DNA of 64,000 nt from Bremerella volcania (GTDB taxonomy: Bacteria > Planctomycetota > Planctomycetia > Pirellulales > Pirellulaceae): NCBI RefSeq assembly GCF_007748115.1, contig NZ_CP036289.1, positions 2,790,001 through 2,854,000 on the forward strand. The letters are read 5' to 3'. Under the pieces are notes generated by a model that worked only from the letters and a program-made list of their open reading frames with translations, was not told the origin of the DNA and ran no database searches. The translations under genes and the position numbers were made by a program. Below are positions 38,242-46,895 of this stretch, piece after piece (positions within the stretch are counted from its first letter, which is position 1; each line of letters opens with the position of its first letter).

Positions 38242-39615
38242 ATGCAATTCTCGCGGCTGACAATCTACGGTTTGGATCAAGACGCACTGGACGACTTACG
38301 TTCGGCGTTTCGTGACGCTGCGCCTAAGTCCGAGGTGCGTGTCGTCCATGAAGAGAAGCATCTGCTTGGCGAGGTGCGCGGCGGGGCCGACGACAGCTTG
38401 TTTATCATTCACGGCCCGCAGGCGAGTTCCCCATTGATCGGGGCGATGCGTCAGTTAGATCCGACGACGCTCGTGGTGATTGCCGCCGATCAGGGGAGCG
38501 TCGAAACGGCCGCCTCGGCGATTGCCATGGGAGCGAACGACTTTCTCGTTCGCGGTCCGCAGCTGGCGGCTCGGGTCGCGACGCTGCTGGGGAAGATGGG
38601 CTATCTGCTGGAAGTGCTGCACGAAGCGCGGTCGCTCGATGCCCAGAACACGCAGCTGCAAAAGGTTCTTCAGTTTCGCGGGCAGATCATCGGCAACTCG
38701 CCGCAAATCCACGCGATCGTCGAGCGCGTGCAGCTGGTGGCTCAGGTGCCGCGGCCCGTGTTGATCGTCGGCGAGCGCGGTACCGGCAAGGAGGTCATTG
38801 CCCGGGCGATTCACCAGGCCCAGGACGAACATGCCCGGCCGATGGTGACGGTCAACTGCGCGGCGTTCACGACGGCCCTGCTCGAGAGTGAACTGTTCGG
38901 TCACGAAAAGGGAGCTTTCACCGGCGCCGACGAAACCCGCGACGGCAAGTTCGGTCTTGCCCATGGTGGCACCCTGTTTTTGGACGAGATCGGCCATATG
39001 TCGTTGCCGTTTCAGCGGAAGATTTTGCGCGTGGTCGAGTACGGCACCTATAATCGTGTGGGTGGCCATACGGAACTGCGAACGTCGGCTCGGATCATCG
39101 CCGCGACGAATGTCGACTTACGGCAGCGGATTCGAGAAGGAGAATTCCTGAGCGATCTTTATGATCGGCTGGCGTTCGAGGTGATCGAGGTGCCGACGCT
39201 GCGGGACCGCGAGGGAGACATTGAGGTCCTCGCGCAACACTTCCTCGATCAGTTCGCCCAGGAGATTCCCCGCTTCGCTGGCAAGCAGCTCTCGAAGTCG
39301 GCAATCAACGTTTTGCGGCGGTATCGATTTCCCGGCAATGTCCGCGAGCTGAAGAACATCATCGAGCGGGCCGCCTATCGCGACACGACCGACGAGATCA
39401 CGCCGGAAGACATCGGCATGCTTTCCAACGGCCCGGCGGATATCGCCGGGACCGGCTTCAAGCAGCGGTTGGACAACTTCTGCCGCTTGATGCTCAGCGA
39501 AGCGATGAACCAGTGCGGCAACAACCAGGCCGCCGCGGCCCGGCAACTGGGGCTGAGTTATCACCAGTTTCGTTATTACTACGCGAAGTACCTGGGGGAA
39601 GAATCGGAGTCATGA
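38242..39615 (+). CDS. Sigma-54-dependent transcriptional activator with pseudo-receiver
   Basis: A 457-residue enhancer-binding protein. Residues about 1-125 have the length and pattern of a receiver, but the phosphoacceptor strand reads SLFIIHGPQ without the usual Asp, and the late Lys is replaced by Arg (GANDFLVRG). The AAA+ core has Walker A GERGTGKE (about residue 176-183), the sigma-54 loop GAFTGADE, Walker [11 protein letters not shown] and the arginine-containing [18 protein letters not shown] Fis-type HTH ends the protein ([20 protein letters not shown]). It should activate sigma-54 promoters without phosphorylation control, so another signal or a partner protein must regulate it. 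It is PspF-like in lacking normal receiver chemistry. Confidence 0.9.
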   Translation: MQFSRLTIYGLDQDALDDLRSAFRDAAPKSEVRVVHEEKHLLGEVRGGADDSLFIIHGPQASSPLIGAMRQLDPTTLVVIAADQGSVETAASAIAMGANDFLVRGPQLAARVATLLGKMGYLLEVLHEARSLDAQNTQLQKVLQFRGQIIGNSPQIHAIVERVQLVAQVPRPVLIVGERGTGKEVIARAIHQAQDEHARPMVTVNCAAFTTALLESELFGHEKGAFTGADETRDGKFGLAHGGTLFLDEIGHMSLPFQRKILRVVEYGTYNRVGGHTELRTSARIIAATNVDLRQRIREGEFLSDLYDRLAFEVIEVPTLRDREGDIEVLAQHFLDQFAQEIPRFAGKQLSKSAINVLRRYRFPGNVRELKNIIERAAYRDTTDEITPEDIGMLSNGPADIAGTGFKQRLDNFCRLMLSEAMNQCGNNQAAAARQLGLSYHQFRYYYAKYLGEESES

Positions 39616-39743
39616 TTGGGGGCGCTGCCGATCGAATTCCAAGTCCATCGCTTGCTATTTGGTTTGTTTTTCCATTGGCCAAGTAACCCTCTAGGGCCGT
39701 TTCCGTAGAACGAATACGGTCGCTTTGCCCCAAAAGAATTTCT

Positions 39744-39749
39744 TATAAT
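39744..39749 (+). promoter_or_regulatory. Candidate -10 element for the 624-residue lipoprotein gene
   Basis: A consensus TATAAT lies about 97 bases upstream of the lipoprotein ATG at 39846, in a 230-base gap. The -35 region is weak: TTGCCC (39725-39730) is only 13 bases away. It is only a candidate. Confidence 0.25.
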
Positions 39750-39845
39750 TTTGGCGAGACGCACTGTCGGTTTACGCACTGTGATGTGGGGGAGATTCGG
39801 TCGGGTCTTCCCCTTGTCCGTAAAGCGACGTACCGGAGAAGCTCG

Positions 39846-41720
39846 ATGAACCAGACAGAATCTTGGATGCGTACGACTCTCAGGTGTTACCAGCGGGAAA
39901 GCACGCTCGCTTTGTTGGTCACGGTTTTGCTGTTGGGTTGTGGAAGTCCCGCGGCGAAAGATGCCGCTCAGGACAAACCTCAGCAGGTGCAGCCTGTCGC
40001 TGAGAAGCCTGTCGTAACGGACCGTGCCAGTAAGCCTGAGGGTCCACGGTTTGACTGGGGCAAGTTCACCAAGGCGGGGGAAGTGACGCAGCAAGTGTTG
40101 CCATATTTCCAAGATCACCAAATCGATTTTGGGTCCCGCAAGATCACGACCAGCGAGGCGGTGAAACTGGTCAAGGCCGAGATCATTTCCGGAAAGCTGC
40201 TGCTCACCTTTCAGATGACCAAGCCCAAGCAGAACGTTCAGTTCGAGGGCTTCGGTGGTGATCTCGGTTCGTACCGGCCTCACAAGAAACAGCCTCGCCC
40301 TCTTTCGATGCGGGGCGCTTCGCACAAGGAACATTTCGTCTTCCCAGGCTTCCTTCACGTGGGTGTCCCCCACCCGCAACCCAACAAGGTTCTGGTTGCC
40401 GTGGCGAAGCCGCTGACCAAAGAAGAGAGTTTCCAAAAGGCCTTGCAGGAGCATAAGGAAATGCGTGCGAAAGCGGAGGCGGAGGAAGCTCGTCGCGCGG
40501 CTCAGCGCGCCTTGGCGAAGAAGTCGGAGCCCAAGCCGGCGCCGGTGAAGAATCCACTGGTTCCCGGTCCGGAGTCTGGCTACACGCCTCGTTCGATGCA
40601 ATTCGCCCAGTTGGCCGCGGCGGTCTCGGCGATGTACAAGATGCCGGGGCGCGATATGTTTCGACCCGACGGCAAAGCGCGAATGCAGGCCGCTCAGGCA
40701 GCTGCCGCCTATCCCAACCCCGAACTGCAGCAATACGCCAACAAAATGCTCGATCGCATCAAGGCCGACCAGAATATCGACGTCCAGGCTGTTCGCCGAG
40801 ACTTGTTAGCCCGGGCAGATCGGCTTTCGCGGCAGACGCTGGAATACGGTTCGGTGAAGAGTACCTACACCGATTCCGATGGCAGCACGCGAAGTGTGTT
40901 CGCCAGTGGCAACGAGCCCGACTATGACGCCCAGCGGGAAGGTCAACGGCTGGCCGAACTGGCACGCAAGAGCGATGACGAAATCCGCGAGTACGTGAAG
41001 GGGCTGCGGAACACGAATTCGTGGTCGGATCTGTTTGCCGGCGATGGCATCACCAATAATCTCGATCATCTCTATCAGAATATCTTGATCGACGGGTACA
41101 AGATCGTACGCGAAGAAGGAAAGCGAGCCGCGGGTAAGAAGTCGGACAAGTGTTTGATCTCGATATGGCGTGCTGACTCAAGTACGTCGAAGTTGCGAAA
41201 TGTGAGCGGACAGAAGTTGACCGACGTGGTGCTGGATCTGAGCTGGGGTTTCACCAGCTCCGAGAAGCTCAAGAAGTATGGTCACGCTCAGATCGTCTTC
41301 ATTCCCGTTTGGAAACCGAACGAGGAGGTTGAGCTTCAAAAGATCGTCTTGTCGGAGCCGTCCGTCATGCATGTCGAGGTGAACGTGTATGCCAACGATG
41401 CCAGCAGCGAGGGGCATAAGTTTTCGATGATCGATCCAAAGAACCCACCCAGCAACAAGCCGGGCTCGATCGCAATCTATAAACGGGGTGGGTTCGCGGC
41501 CCTGACAAAGCCTCGGTTCGAGGGGACTGCCTGGGTTATCGTCGATGGAAAGCGTACCGATTGGGACAACGTGGAACGCCAGATGCAGGTCGAAGCCGAC
41601 CCGGGCGAGCATACCGTCGTCGTGCATGTGAAGGAAACGCGTAAGCGGTCGAAAGTGGTCTACGACGGGAAGGTTGTCGTCGACAGCGGTAAGCGGGCGT
41701 CGATCCAGGTCGAATTCTAG
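39846..41720 (+). CDS. Large lipoprotein of unknown function
   Basis: A 624-residue protein. The signal ends in a lipobox (TLALLVTVLLLGCGS), followed by a low-complexity linker rich in Lys, Pro and Gln. The central part has an Ala/Arg/Glu-rich helix (about 200-240; EARRAAQRALAKKSEPKP). Later parts are beta-rich (VVHVKETRKRSKVVYDGKVV at the C-terminus, PEGA-like in feel, and YGHAQIVFIPVWKPNEEVEL). The ATG at 39846 has GGAGA 7 bases upstream. It should be lipid-anchored in the envelope. It appears monocistronic, and no family was recognised. Confidence 0.7.
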   Translation: MNQTESWMRTTLRCYQRESTLALLVTVLLLGCGSPAAKDAAQDKPQQVQPVAEKPVVTDRASKPEGPRFDWGKFTKAGEVTQQVLPYFQDHQIDFGSRKITTSEAVKLVKAEIISGKLLLTFQMTKPKQNVQFEGFGGDLGSYRPHKKQPRPLSMRGASHKEHFVFPGFLHVGVPHPQPNKVLVAVAKPLTKEESFQKALQEHKEMRAKAEAEEARRAAQRALAKKSEPKPAPVKNPLVPGPESGYTPRSMQFAQLAAAVSAMYKMPGRDMFRPDGKARMQAAQAAAAYPNPELQQYANKMLDRIKADQNIDVQAVRRDLLARADRLSRQTLEYGSVKSTYTDSDGSTRSVFASGNEPDYDAQREGQRLAELARKSDDEIREYVKGLRNTNSWSDLFAGDGITNNLDHLYQNILIDGYKIVREEGKRAAGKKSDKCLISIWRADSSTSKLRNVSGQKLTDVVLDLSWGFTSSEKLKKYGHAQIVFIPVWKPNEEVELQKIVLSEPSVMHVEVNVYANDASSEGHKFSMIDPKNPPSNKPGSIAIYKRGGFAALTKPRFEGTAWVIVDGKRTDWDNVERQMQVEADPGEHTVVVHVKETRKRSKVVYDGKVVVDSGKRASIQVEF

Positions 41721-41781
41721 AGCCAGCAAGATAATCCGCGGCACTGCGTTATCAATAGTAATGCTGAAAGATGACACGCCC

Positions 41782-42906
41782 TCAACAGTCGTCCAGGCGA
41801 TACAAAGTTAGGGCGTTGCCGCGTAGCACGGCTTCGGCTGCCTTATCTGCTTCCGCCGCGGTGAGATCGGTGTCGCGAACCGCCTCGTCGAGGACCTTCG
41901 CGAGTACGGTTCTTCCCCACTTTGCCGCGAGAAAATATAGCTCCGGAATAAAGTGGGCATCCGACGAGTACATCAGCTTGCTCTGCGGAGCCAGTTCCAG
42001 CAGTTCCCGCATGGCACGCTCCATGCCTGACACGCTCAGCAGCGGCACCGCCAGGCCCACGTCAAGGTAGACATGGGGGTAGACCGAAGCGAGGAAGCCT
42101 GCCTCGCGCGTGAAGGGGTACGACGCATGCAGGAGCACGACCGGCGCGCCGCGGTATCGGCGGTCCTCCAGCAGCGGACGCAAGTGCAGCGGGTTAGCCA
42201 GTCGCAGATCGAGATCGGGATCGCCGAAGCCTGTGTGCAGCTGGATCGGCAACCTGTGGCGGGCGGCGACTTCCAACGCCTGCAACAATAAAAAGTCGAG
42301 GAGCGTCTTGTCGACCAGTCGAGGATGACGGGACGGACCGGTCCCCTTCCAGGCAGCGAACTTCGCCCGCGCGTCGTCGAAGGAGGTCGGGCGAACGTCG
42401 AGTCCGCTGCGGTAGGCAACGATGCTCTTCAGGCCCACCACTTCCGCAGGCGGTGGGTCGATGGCTGCCCGGAACCGGGCGAGGAAGTCATCGAACGACT
42501 CGGCATCGCCGACGAGCTCTTCTGCCAGGGTTTCCAGGCGAAGCAGGCGATGGACCGGCACGAACGTTCGGTGCCAATCCAGCGGCAGGATCTCGTCGGG
42601 CAGCAATCCGTCGTCGATCAGGACTCCCTCCAGGTTCGCCGCCTCAAAGCACTTCGTCGTCAACTGCTCTAACCCCAACTCTTCCCGCCGGGCTAAAACG
42701 GCTGCTTCGTTGGGTTCGCAGCCGATCAGTTGGGCGATCTCGCGCATGCTACGGCGGAAGAAGAGCGTGTGCTGGGCATGGTGGGCGATGACGTCGGGAT
42801 CGTAACCTTCAGTGAAGGCTGCCCGGAACGGCTTTCGGCACGCCACCTCAGGCTTAAGGAGGTTGTGGGCGTGCTGGTCAAGAGCCGGGATCGCCGTCAG
42901 GTCCAT
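41782..42906 (-). CDS. Amidohydrolase (FluG N-terminal-like)
   Basis: A 374-residue metal-dependent amidohydrolase. The HxH motif is in ALDQHAHNLL at the N-terminus. Further metal or active-site residues are in LPIQLHTGFGD, VVLLHASYPF and MYSSDAHFIPE. This branch is related to the N-terminal half of fungal and plant FluG/NodGS proteins. The ATG at 42906 overlaps the stop of the upstream glutamine synthetase-like gene (TGATG, 1 base shared), so the two are translationally coupled. Longer in-frame starts exist but would extend into that gene. The substrate is unknown; an amide or gamma-glutamyl compound is plausible by association. Confidence 0.85.
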   Translation of the reverse strand: MDLTAIPALDQHAHNLLKPEVACRKPFRAAFTEGYDPDVIAHHAQHTLFFRRSMREIAQLIGCEPNEAAVLARREELGLEQLTTKCFEAANLEGVLIDDGLLPDEILPLDWHRTFVPVHRLLRLETLAEELVGDAESFDDFLARFRAAIDPPPAEVVGLKSIVAYRSGLDVRPTSFDDARAKFAAWKGTGPSRHPRLVDKTLLDFLLLQALEVAARHRLPIQLHTGFGDPDLDLRLANPLHLRPLLEDRRYRGAPVVLLHASYPFTREAGFLASVYPHVYLDVGLAVPLLSVSGMERAMRELLELAPQSKLMYSSDAHFIPELYFLAAKWGRTVLAKVLDEAVRDTDLTAAEADKAAEAVLRGNALTLYRLDDC

Positions 42907-44240
42907 CAATACCGCTCCAGAAGCAGGCGAACTTCGTCGTCGAGTTGGTAGTCCTTCATCGCCTCCCACTCTGCTTGCCGCACCGCCAGAAACGACTTCG
43001 CCAAGCCTGGCCCGAGGGCCTCGATCAACACTTTGTCGCGAGACAGGCACCCAATCGCATCGCCAAGATTTGCCGGTAACGCATCGATGTGGTGCTCAGC
43101 CCGCTCTGCGTCGGACAGCGAGCCGGGATCGACCTGCACCGCCGGCGGCGGCTTCAACTGCCGCCGGATCCCATCGAGCCCCGCCGCGACGACGCAACCG
43201 GCCGCCAGGTATGGGTTGGCCGTCGCATCCACGGTTTTCAGTTCGAAATGGGTCGATCCGCTGCCGGTGGGACTACTCGGCACGCGCACGGCGGCCTCGC
43301 GGTTGTCCAGTCCCCAACAGCGATACGCCCCACTCCAGAAATGAGGCTGAAGCCGGCGATAGGAATTCGGGCTCGGCGCGACCACCGCCGCGAGTGCCGG
43401 CAGGTGCTCCAGCACCCCGGCAATAAACGAGAGAGCCGTGTCCGACAGTTCGCCAGGACCGTCCGGGTCGGGCAATAGGTTCTTGCCGTCACGCCAGAGG
43501 CTCAGGTGAAGGTGGCAACCGCAGCCTGCTTTGTCCGCGTAGACCTTCGGCAAGAAACTCGCCTTGAGGCCGTGCCGCGCGGCGATCGCGTGAACCGTCT
43601 CGCGGAAGACGACCTGCCAGTCGGCTGCCTCCGTCAGCGTCGTCCAGGTCGCTGAAAGCTCGTGCTGCCCTGGCCCCGACTCTGGGTAATACATCTCGAC
43701 GAGAATACTCTGGTCCAGCAGCGCCTCGACGATGTCATCGATCACCTCGCGGGCCAGATCCATCGCCAGCGTGGCCGCGAACACGGTGTCATCCGCCGGA
43801 GCGACGCCCCCATCAGGCGTTGGCCGCAAGAGGAAGAACTCGTTCTCGAAGCCGGCCATCACCTCGAAACCTTCGCGTGCCGCATCCTCGGCGATCCGCT
43901 TCAGAAACCCGCGCGGGCACAGCGGCCAGGGCTCGCCGTTAAGCACAAGGTCACCCATGACCCGCGCGTGACCAGGGGCATAGGGTAGCGGCGTGAGCGT
44001 AGCGAAGTCAGGCACCAGCCGGATCTCGCCAATCGGCCCCAGGCCACTTTCCGGAATGACCGCGTCGTACATGGCCGGCATGGCCTGCGCGGCCGCCGTG
44101 ATGCCCACGCCGTGCTCGACATAGTTCGCCAAGCCGCGCCGATGGATCGCCTTGCCGCGGATGACGTTGGCGTTATCGGTCCAGAGAACACGGACGAAGC
44201 GAATGTCATCGTCCAGGCTATTGAGGAAATCGCCTTCCAT
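42906..44240 (-). CDS. Glutamine synthetase-like protein (gamma-glutamyl ligase type, FluG C-terminal-like)
   Basis: A 444-residue glutamine synthetase family protein. It has DFATLTPLPYAPGHARVM, the metal-binding GFENEFFLL, ESGPGQHELS, the ATP-binding GCGCHLHLS, SPNSYRRL, and the Arg-rich REAAVRVPSS. Its size and sequence fit the gamma-glutamylamine synthetase/FluG branch rather than the standard GlnA, whose adenylylation Tyr segment I do not see. It probably ligates glutamate to an amine. The ATG at 44240 is preceded by GAGG at a suitable 5-base spacing. It is followed by a translationally coupled amidohydrolase gene. Confidence 0.85.
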   Translation of the reverse strand: MEGDFLNSLDDDIRFVRVLWTDNANVIRGKAIHRRGLANYVEHGVGITAAAQAMPAMYDAVIPESGLGPIGEIRLVPDFATLTPLPYAPGHARVMGDLVLNGEPWPLCPRGFLKRIAEDAAREGFEVMAGFENEFFLLRPTPDGGVAPADDTVFAATLAMDLAREVIDDIVEALLDQSILVEMYYPESGPGQHELSATWTTLTEAADWQVVFRETVHAIAARHGLKASFLPKVYADKAGCGCHLHLSLWRDGKNLLPDPDGPGELSDTALSFIAGVLEHLPALAAVVAPSPNSYRRLQPHFWSGAYRCWGLDNREAAVRVPSSPTGSGSTHFELKTVDATANPYLAAGCVVAAGLDGIRRQLKPPPAVQVDPGSLSDAERAEHHIDALPANLGDAIGCLSRDKVLIEALGPGLAKSFLAVRQAEWEAMKDYQLDDEVRLLLERY

Positions 44241-44605
44241 ATGCACCTCAATCTGTTTGGGAGTCGTAGCGAGTTGCCTGCATCATACCGGGTGATTATC
44301 GCGACAGACAGATGTGACGATATCTTCCGCTTGCTCAGTTCCAAGCCTGATGCCAACGGCCTCCGGTAGAATCACATGGGCGTGGTGCTATACGTGTAAG
44401 GGGAACGCTCCATTCGGCCGGTTCAGGATAAGGAGGACGCAAGACCGGGTATGATAAGCTCATGAGGAAAGCACGCCCCTGGAAGCCGGCGGGTCTGTAA
44501 GGTTGCGTCAGCATCAAATCACTACTCAATAGCGGCGAGCCGATGTTCTAATGGCTCAGAGATTGGCGGAGATTTTCAGAGAACCTTAAGATACGTATTC
44601 CTGCC
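44241..44605. other. Intergenic region, nothing recognised
   Basis: About 365 bases upstream of the glutamine synthetase-like gene, up to the end of the interrupted nuclease-like gene. The bases next to 44240 should contain its promoter. No ORF, repeat or terminator could be supported. Confidence 0.4.
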
Positions 44606-45379
44606 TTAATTGTTCGCACCATTGAAGGCTTGTGTCAGTACTTCAGTAATGACTTCAGTTTGTTTCTTGAGGTCGCCAGGGGTTAGCCGAATGCGATAAC
44701 GTCCCCAGCGATCATCGTAATCCATGACGTCAAGCCCAGCAGTTTCAAGTTGTTCCTGAGTTTCATCTGATTTGGCAAGTCGAGGTTCAATCCGAAGAAA
44801 ACTCTTCTTGGGGCGGAAGACCACGAAGTTGCATGGTTGGCCGTTTTTGGCGAGGCCAATATAGAACTTGTTGTATTTCAATTCGAGTTCAGCATCGAGT
44901 GATTTCACGGTTTCTAGTAGTTGATCGCACATTTCAATTGTCTTTTGCGAGCCGCGATTTACCCAATAAGAACGATCCGTTGTTTCTTGAACATCTTCGT
45001 CTTCATCAACGAGACCAAGTGTCATTTGGTCGAGTACCTTAGTGAAGACGAGTCCAACATGATCGTTGAACTTGAGCGCGTTCATTTGAATGGCGACAAG
45101 CGGGATCATGCCATTGAATAAACCAATGACATTAAGAAAGCGGGCGGTGATGTTTTCGGCCACGATAACCGCAGTATGCTCGTATTGCGGATAGCGTTTC
45201 CGTTCGATGTCCCAATATTCGATCGTGCGAATAATGTGGCTTTCGTCTGTTCCACCAAGCTGGACCTCGACCTCGTAGCGATGGCTTGTTTCGGCATCTT
45301 GCAGCAGCAGATCAAGACGGCCAGCGCGCGGCTGAATACGTTCTTTGTCTTTGAGTACGAGGCACGGCGATTGCACCAT
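44606..45379 (-). pseudogene. C-terminal part of an IS-interrupted nuclease-like gene
   Basis: The open frame of 257 codons keeps 248 codons of the original protein after the insertion. It has a PD-(D/E)XK-like core, GRLDLLLQD followed by HRYEVEVQLGG, and then DESHIIRTIEYWDIERKRYP. The C-terminal part ends FVVFRPKKSFLRIEPRLA and a helical tail. The ATG at 45379 lies in the terminal repeat of the insertion element, 3 bases after the transposase stop, so the fragment may still be translated with nine IS-derived residues in front. The missing N-terminal 41 codons lie on the other side of the element at 46622-46744 in the same frame. Joining them gives an intact 289-residue protein. Confidence 0.8.
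45353..45362. repeat. Target-site duplication, left copy
   Basis: GAGTACGAGG occurs directly beside the left IS end and again at 46622-46631 beside the right end. A 10-bp duplication fits the 8-10 bp made by ISAs1-family transposition. Confidence 0.9.
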
Positions 45380-46621
45380 AACTCACCGTCCCAGCAGGAC
45401 TTCCATGCGGTAGTCATCGCCCCAGCCGCATTTTAATCGTTTGTTCTTCACGCCGACCTTGGCTGTCTTGTTGTTCTTCAGCAGGCTCAGGCTCGTCCTT
45501 CGTAGCAGGCTAAAGTTGGCGTCGGCGTGCCCTTTGCGGATGCGAGATTGATCTTCACCGAACGTCACGTCCAGTTGCCAGTGCAGGCTGTTTTCAATGC
45601 CCCAATGACCGCGAACGGCCTCGGCGAAACGCTTGCCGGAAAGGTACTTGCTCAGGATATAGTATCGCACCTCGCTCGTCTCGTTCCCGCCTTGCTTCAC
45701 GATATTGATCGTCATCCCGATCGCCCTCAAGTTCGACCAACGATCTCGTGTGATGATCTCGTCGTTCACAGGGCAGATATAATAGGAACGCGACTCCTCG
45801 CGACCATGCCCTTTCTCGTGCGTTTCGTGACGGTGTACTTTGGCTCGCTTGAAATTGCTTTCCTGCTGCGCGACAAAAAAATCTTCGATCGAATCGTGGA
45901 GGGTCGGCTGATTGCGCTTCACGGCCAGGCAATAATCGGCTCCCTGGTCGACGATCTTCTGAGCGATGTCCTGTTGGCAACCTTGAGCGTCAATCGTCAC
46001 TAAACTGCCGGAAACCTCGACGATTTCAAGCAGTTTGGGAATGGCGGTGATCTCGTTGCTCTTCGCGTCGGTTACTACCTGGCCGAGACTCACATGATTG
46101 GCAGTCGCCCAGGCACTGACCATGTGAATGGCCGCCTTGCTGCTGGCCTTGTCGAAACTCCGCCGCAGCGTCTTGCCGTCAATCGCGATGATCTGCCCGT
46201 CGGTGATTTCGTGTAAGGCGGTGATCCAAGTCAGCAAACACTTCTCAAACTCAGCCGGATTCAGCGAAGCCAAGATCGCATTAAAGCGATCGTGCGAAGG
46301 GATGCCGGAACTCAAATCAAGGAACTTACCCAGCCACTCCTTCTTCATCTCGGCCCAGTCGGCGATAGCCACAAAATCATCCGCCCCACTCATCACCGCA
46401 CACAGCGCGATGGTCACGATATTCGTTAACGGATAAGTCACCTTGCGAGTCCGCGGATCGGTCAGATCGGCAAAGCACTCTTGAAGGGAAACAGGCGAAC
46501 GTGACGACATGAGAAAGGCACCTGAGAACACCGGATCAGGCCGCGACAACCTCCGTCACAAAATCGCCTGACCGCCATTGCCTCAGTGTCGCAGATAACC
46601 CATCATGGCGCAATCGCCGTG
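45363..46621 (-). mobile_element. ISAs1-family insertion sequence, complete, 1259 bp
   Basis: The ends are CACGGCGATTGCACCAT (45363-45379) and ATGGCGCAATCGCCGTG (46605-46621), reverse complements with one mismatch in 17. A 10-bp direct repeat, GAGTACGAGG, flanks the element. One transposase gene fills it. The element sits inside a nuclease-like gene with no loss of host sequence, so it should be a recent insertion that could be undone by exact excision. Confidence 0.92.
45383..46510 (-). CDS. ISAs1-family transposase (DDE)
   Basis: A 375-residue DDE transposase of the ISAs1 (H-repeat-like) family. The family N-terminus is ECFADLTDPRTRKVTYPLTN. The catalytic residues appear as Asp in IIAIDGKTLRRS, Asp in LVTIDAQGCQQDIA and Glu in GHWGIENSLHWQLDVTF, with EDQSRIRKGHADANFSLLRR afterwards. 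The ATG at 46510 has AGGTG 8 bases upstream; a longer in-frame start at 46549 is less likely. The reading frame is intact, so the element may be active. Confidence 0.93.
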   Translation of the reverse strand: MSSRSPVSLQECFADLTDPRTRKVTYPLTNIVTIALCAVMSGADDFVAIADWAEMKKEWLGKFLDLSSGIPSHDRFNAILASLNPAEFEKCLLTWITALHEITDGQIIAIDGKTLRRSFDKASSKAAIHMVSAWATANHVSLGQVVTDAKSNEITAIPKLLEIVEVSGSLVTIDAQGCQQDIAQKIVDQGADYCLAVKRNQPTLHDSIEDFFVAQQESNFKRAKVHRHETHEKGHGREESRSYYICPVNDEIITRDRWSNLRAIGMTINIVKQGGNETSEVRYYILSKYLSGKRFAEAVRGHWGIENSLHWQLDVTFGEDQSRIRKGHADANFSLLRRTSLSLLKNNKTAKVGVKNKRLKCGWGDDYRMEVLLGR

Positions 46622-46631
46622 GAGTACGAGG
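46622..46631. repeat. Target-site duplication, right copy
   Basis: This is the second copy of GAGTACGAGG, immediately outside the right end of the ISAs1-type element. It is also the last part of the N-terminal fragment of the interrupted gene. Confidence 0.9.
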
Positions 46632-46744
46632 TCACCAAGACCGAGGATTGAAGGATCTTCAGCGATGCGGTCTTGCACCCATCTTTCGTTCAGTTCGGCG
46701 TGCCCCTTGAGCGAAAGGGTCTCGAATTTAGCGTACGTTGCCAT
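46622..46744 (-). pseudogene. N-terminal part of the IS-interrupted nuclease-like gene
   Basis: From the ATG at 46744 there are exactly 41 codons (MATYAKFETLSLKGHAELNE... to LGLGDLVL) before the IS starts. The frame then runs into the IS end and stops within about a dozen codons. The conserved Glu in RIAEDPSILGLGDL is typical of the first motif of PD-(D/E)XK nucleases. The remaining 248 codons lie beyond the element at 44606-45352 in frame. The fragment has its own start and upstream region, so the promoter is probably intact. Confidence 0.8.
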
Positions 46745-46895
46745 AGGGACTTTCGTGTCGAGTTGTTGGAATGACTTGTGGATAGAAAATTACTGCCCAA
46801 CGCATGTATCCCGCAAAATTCGCGGCCTAAACCCAGTCAATTGATAGTTCTGTGAGTTCACGAATTCAAACGCAAATGAATAATAGAGGCAAGCC

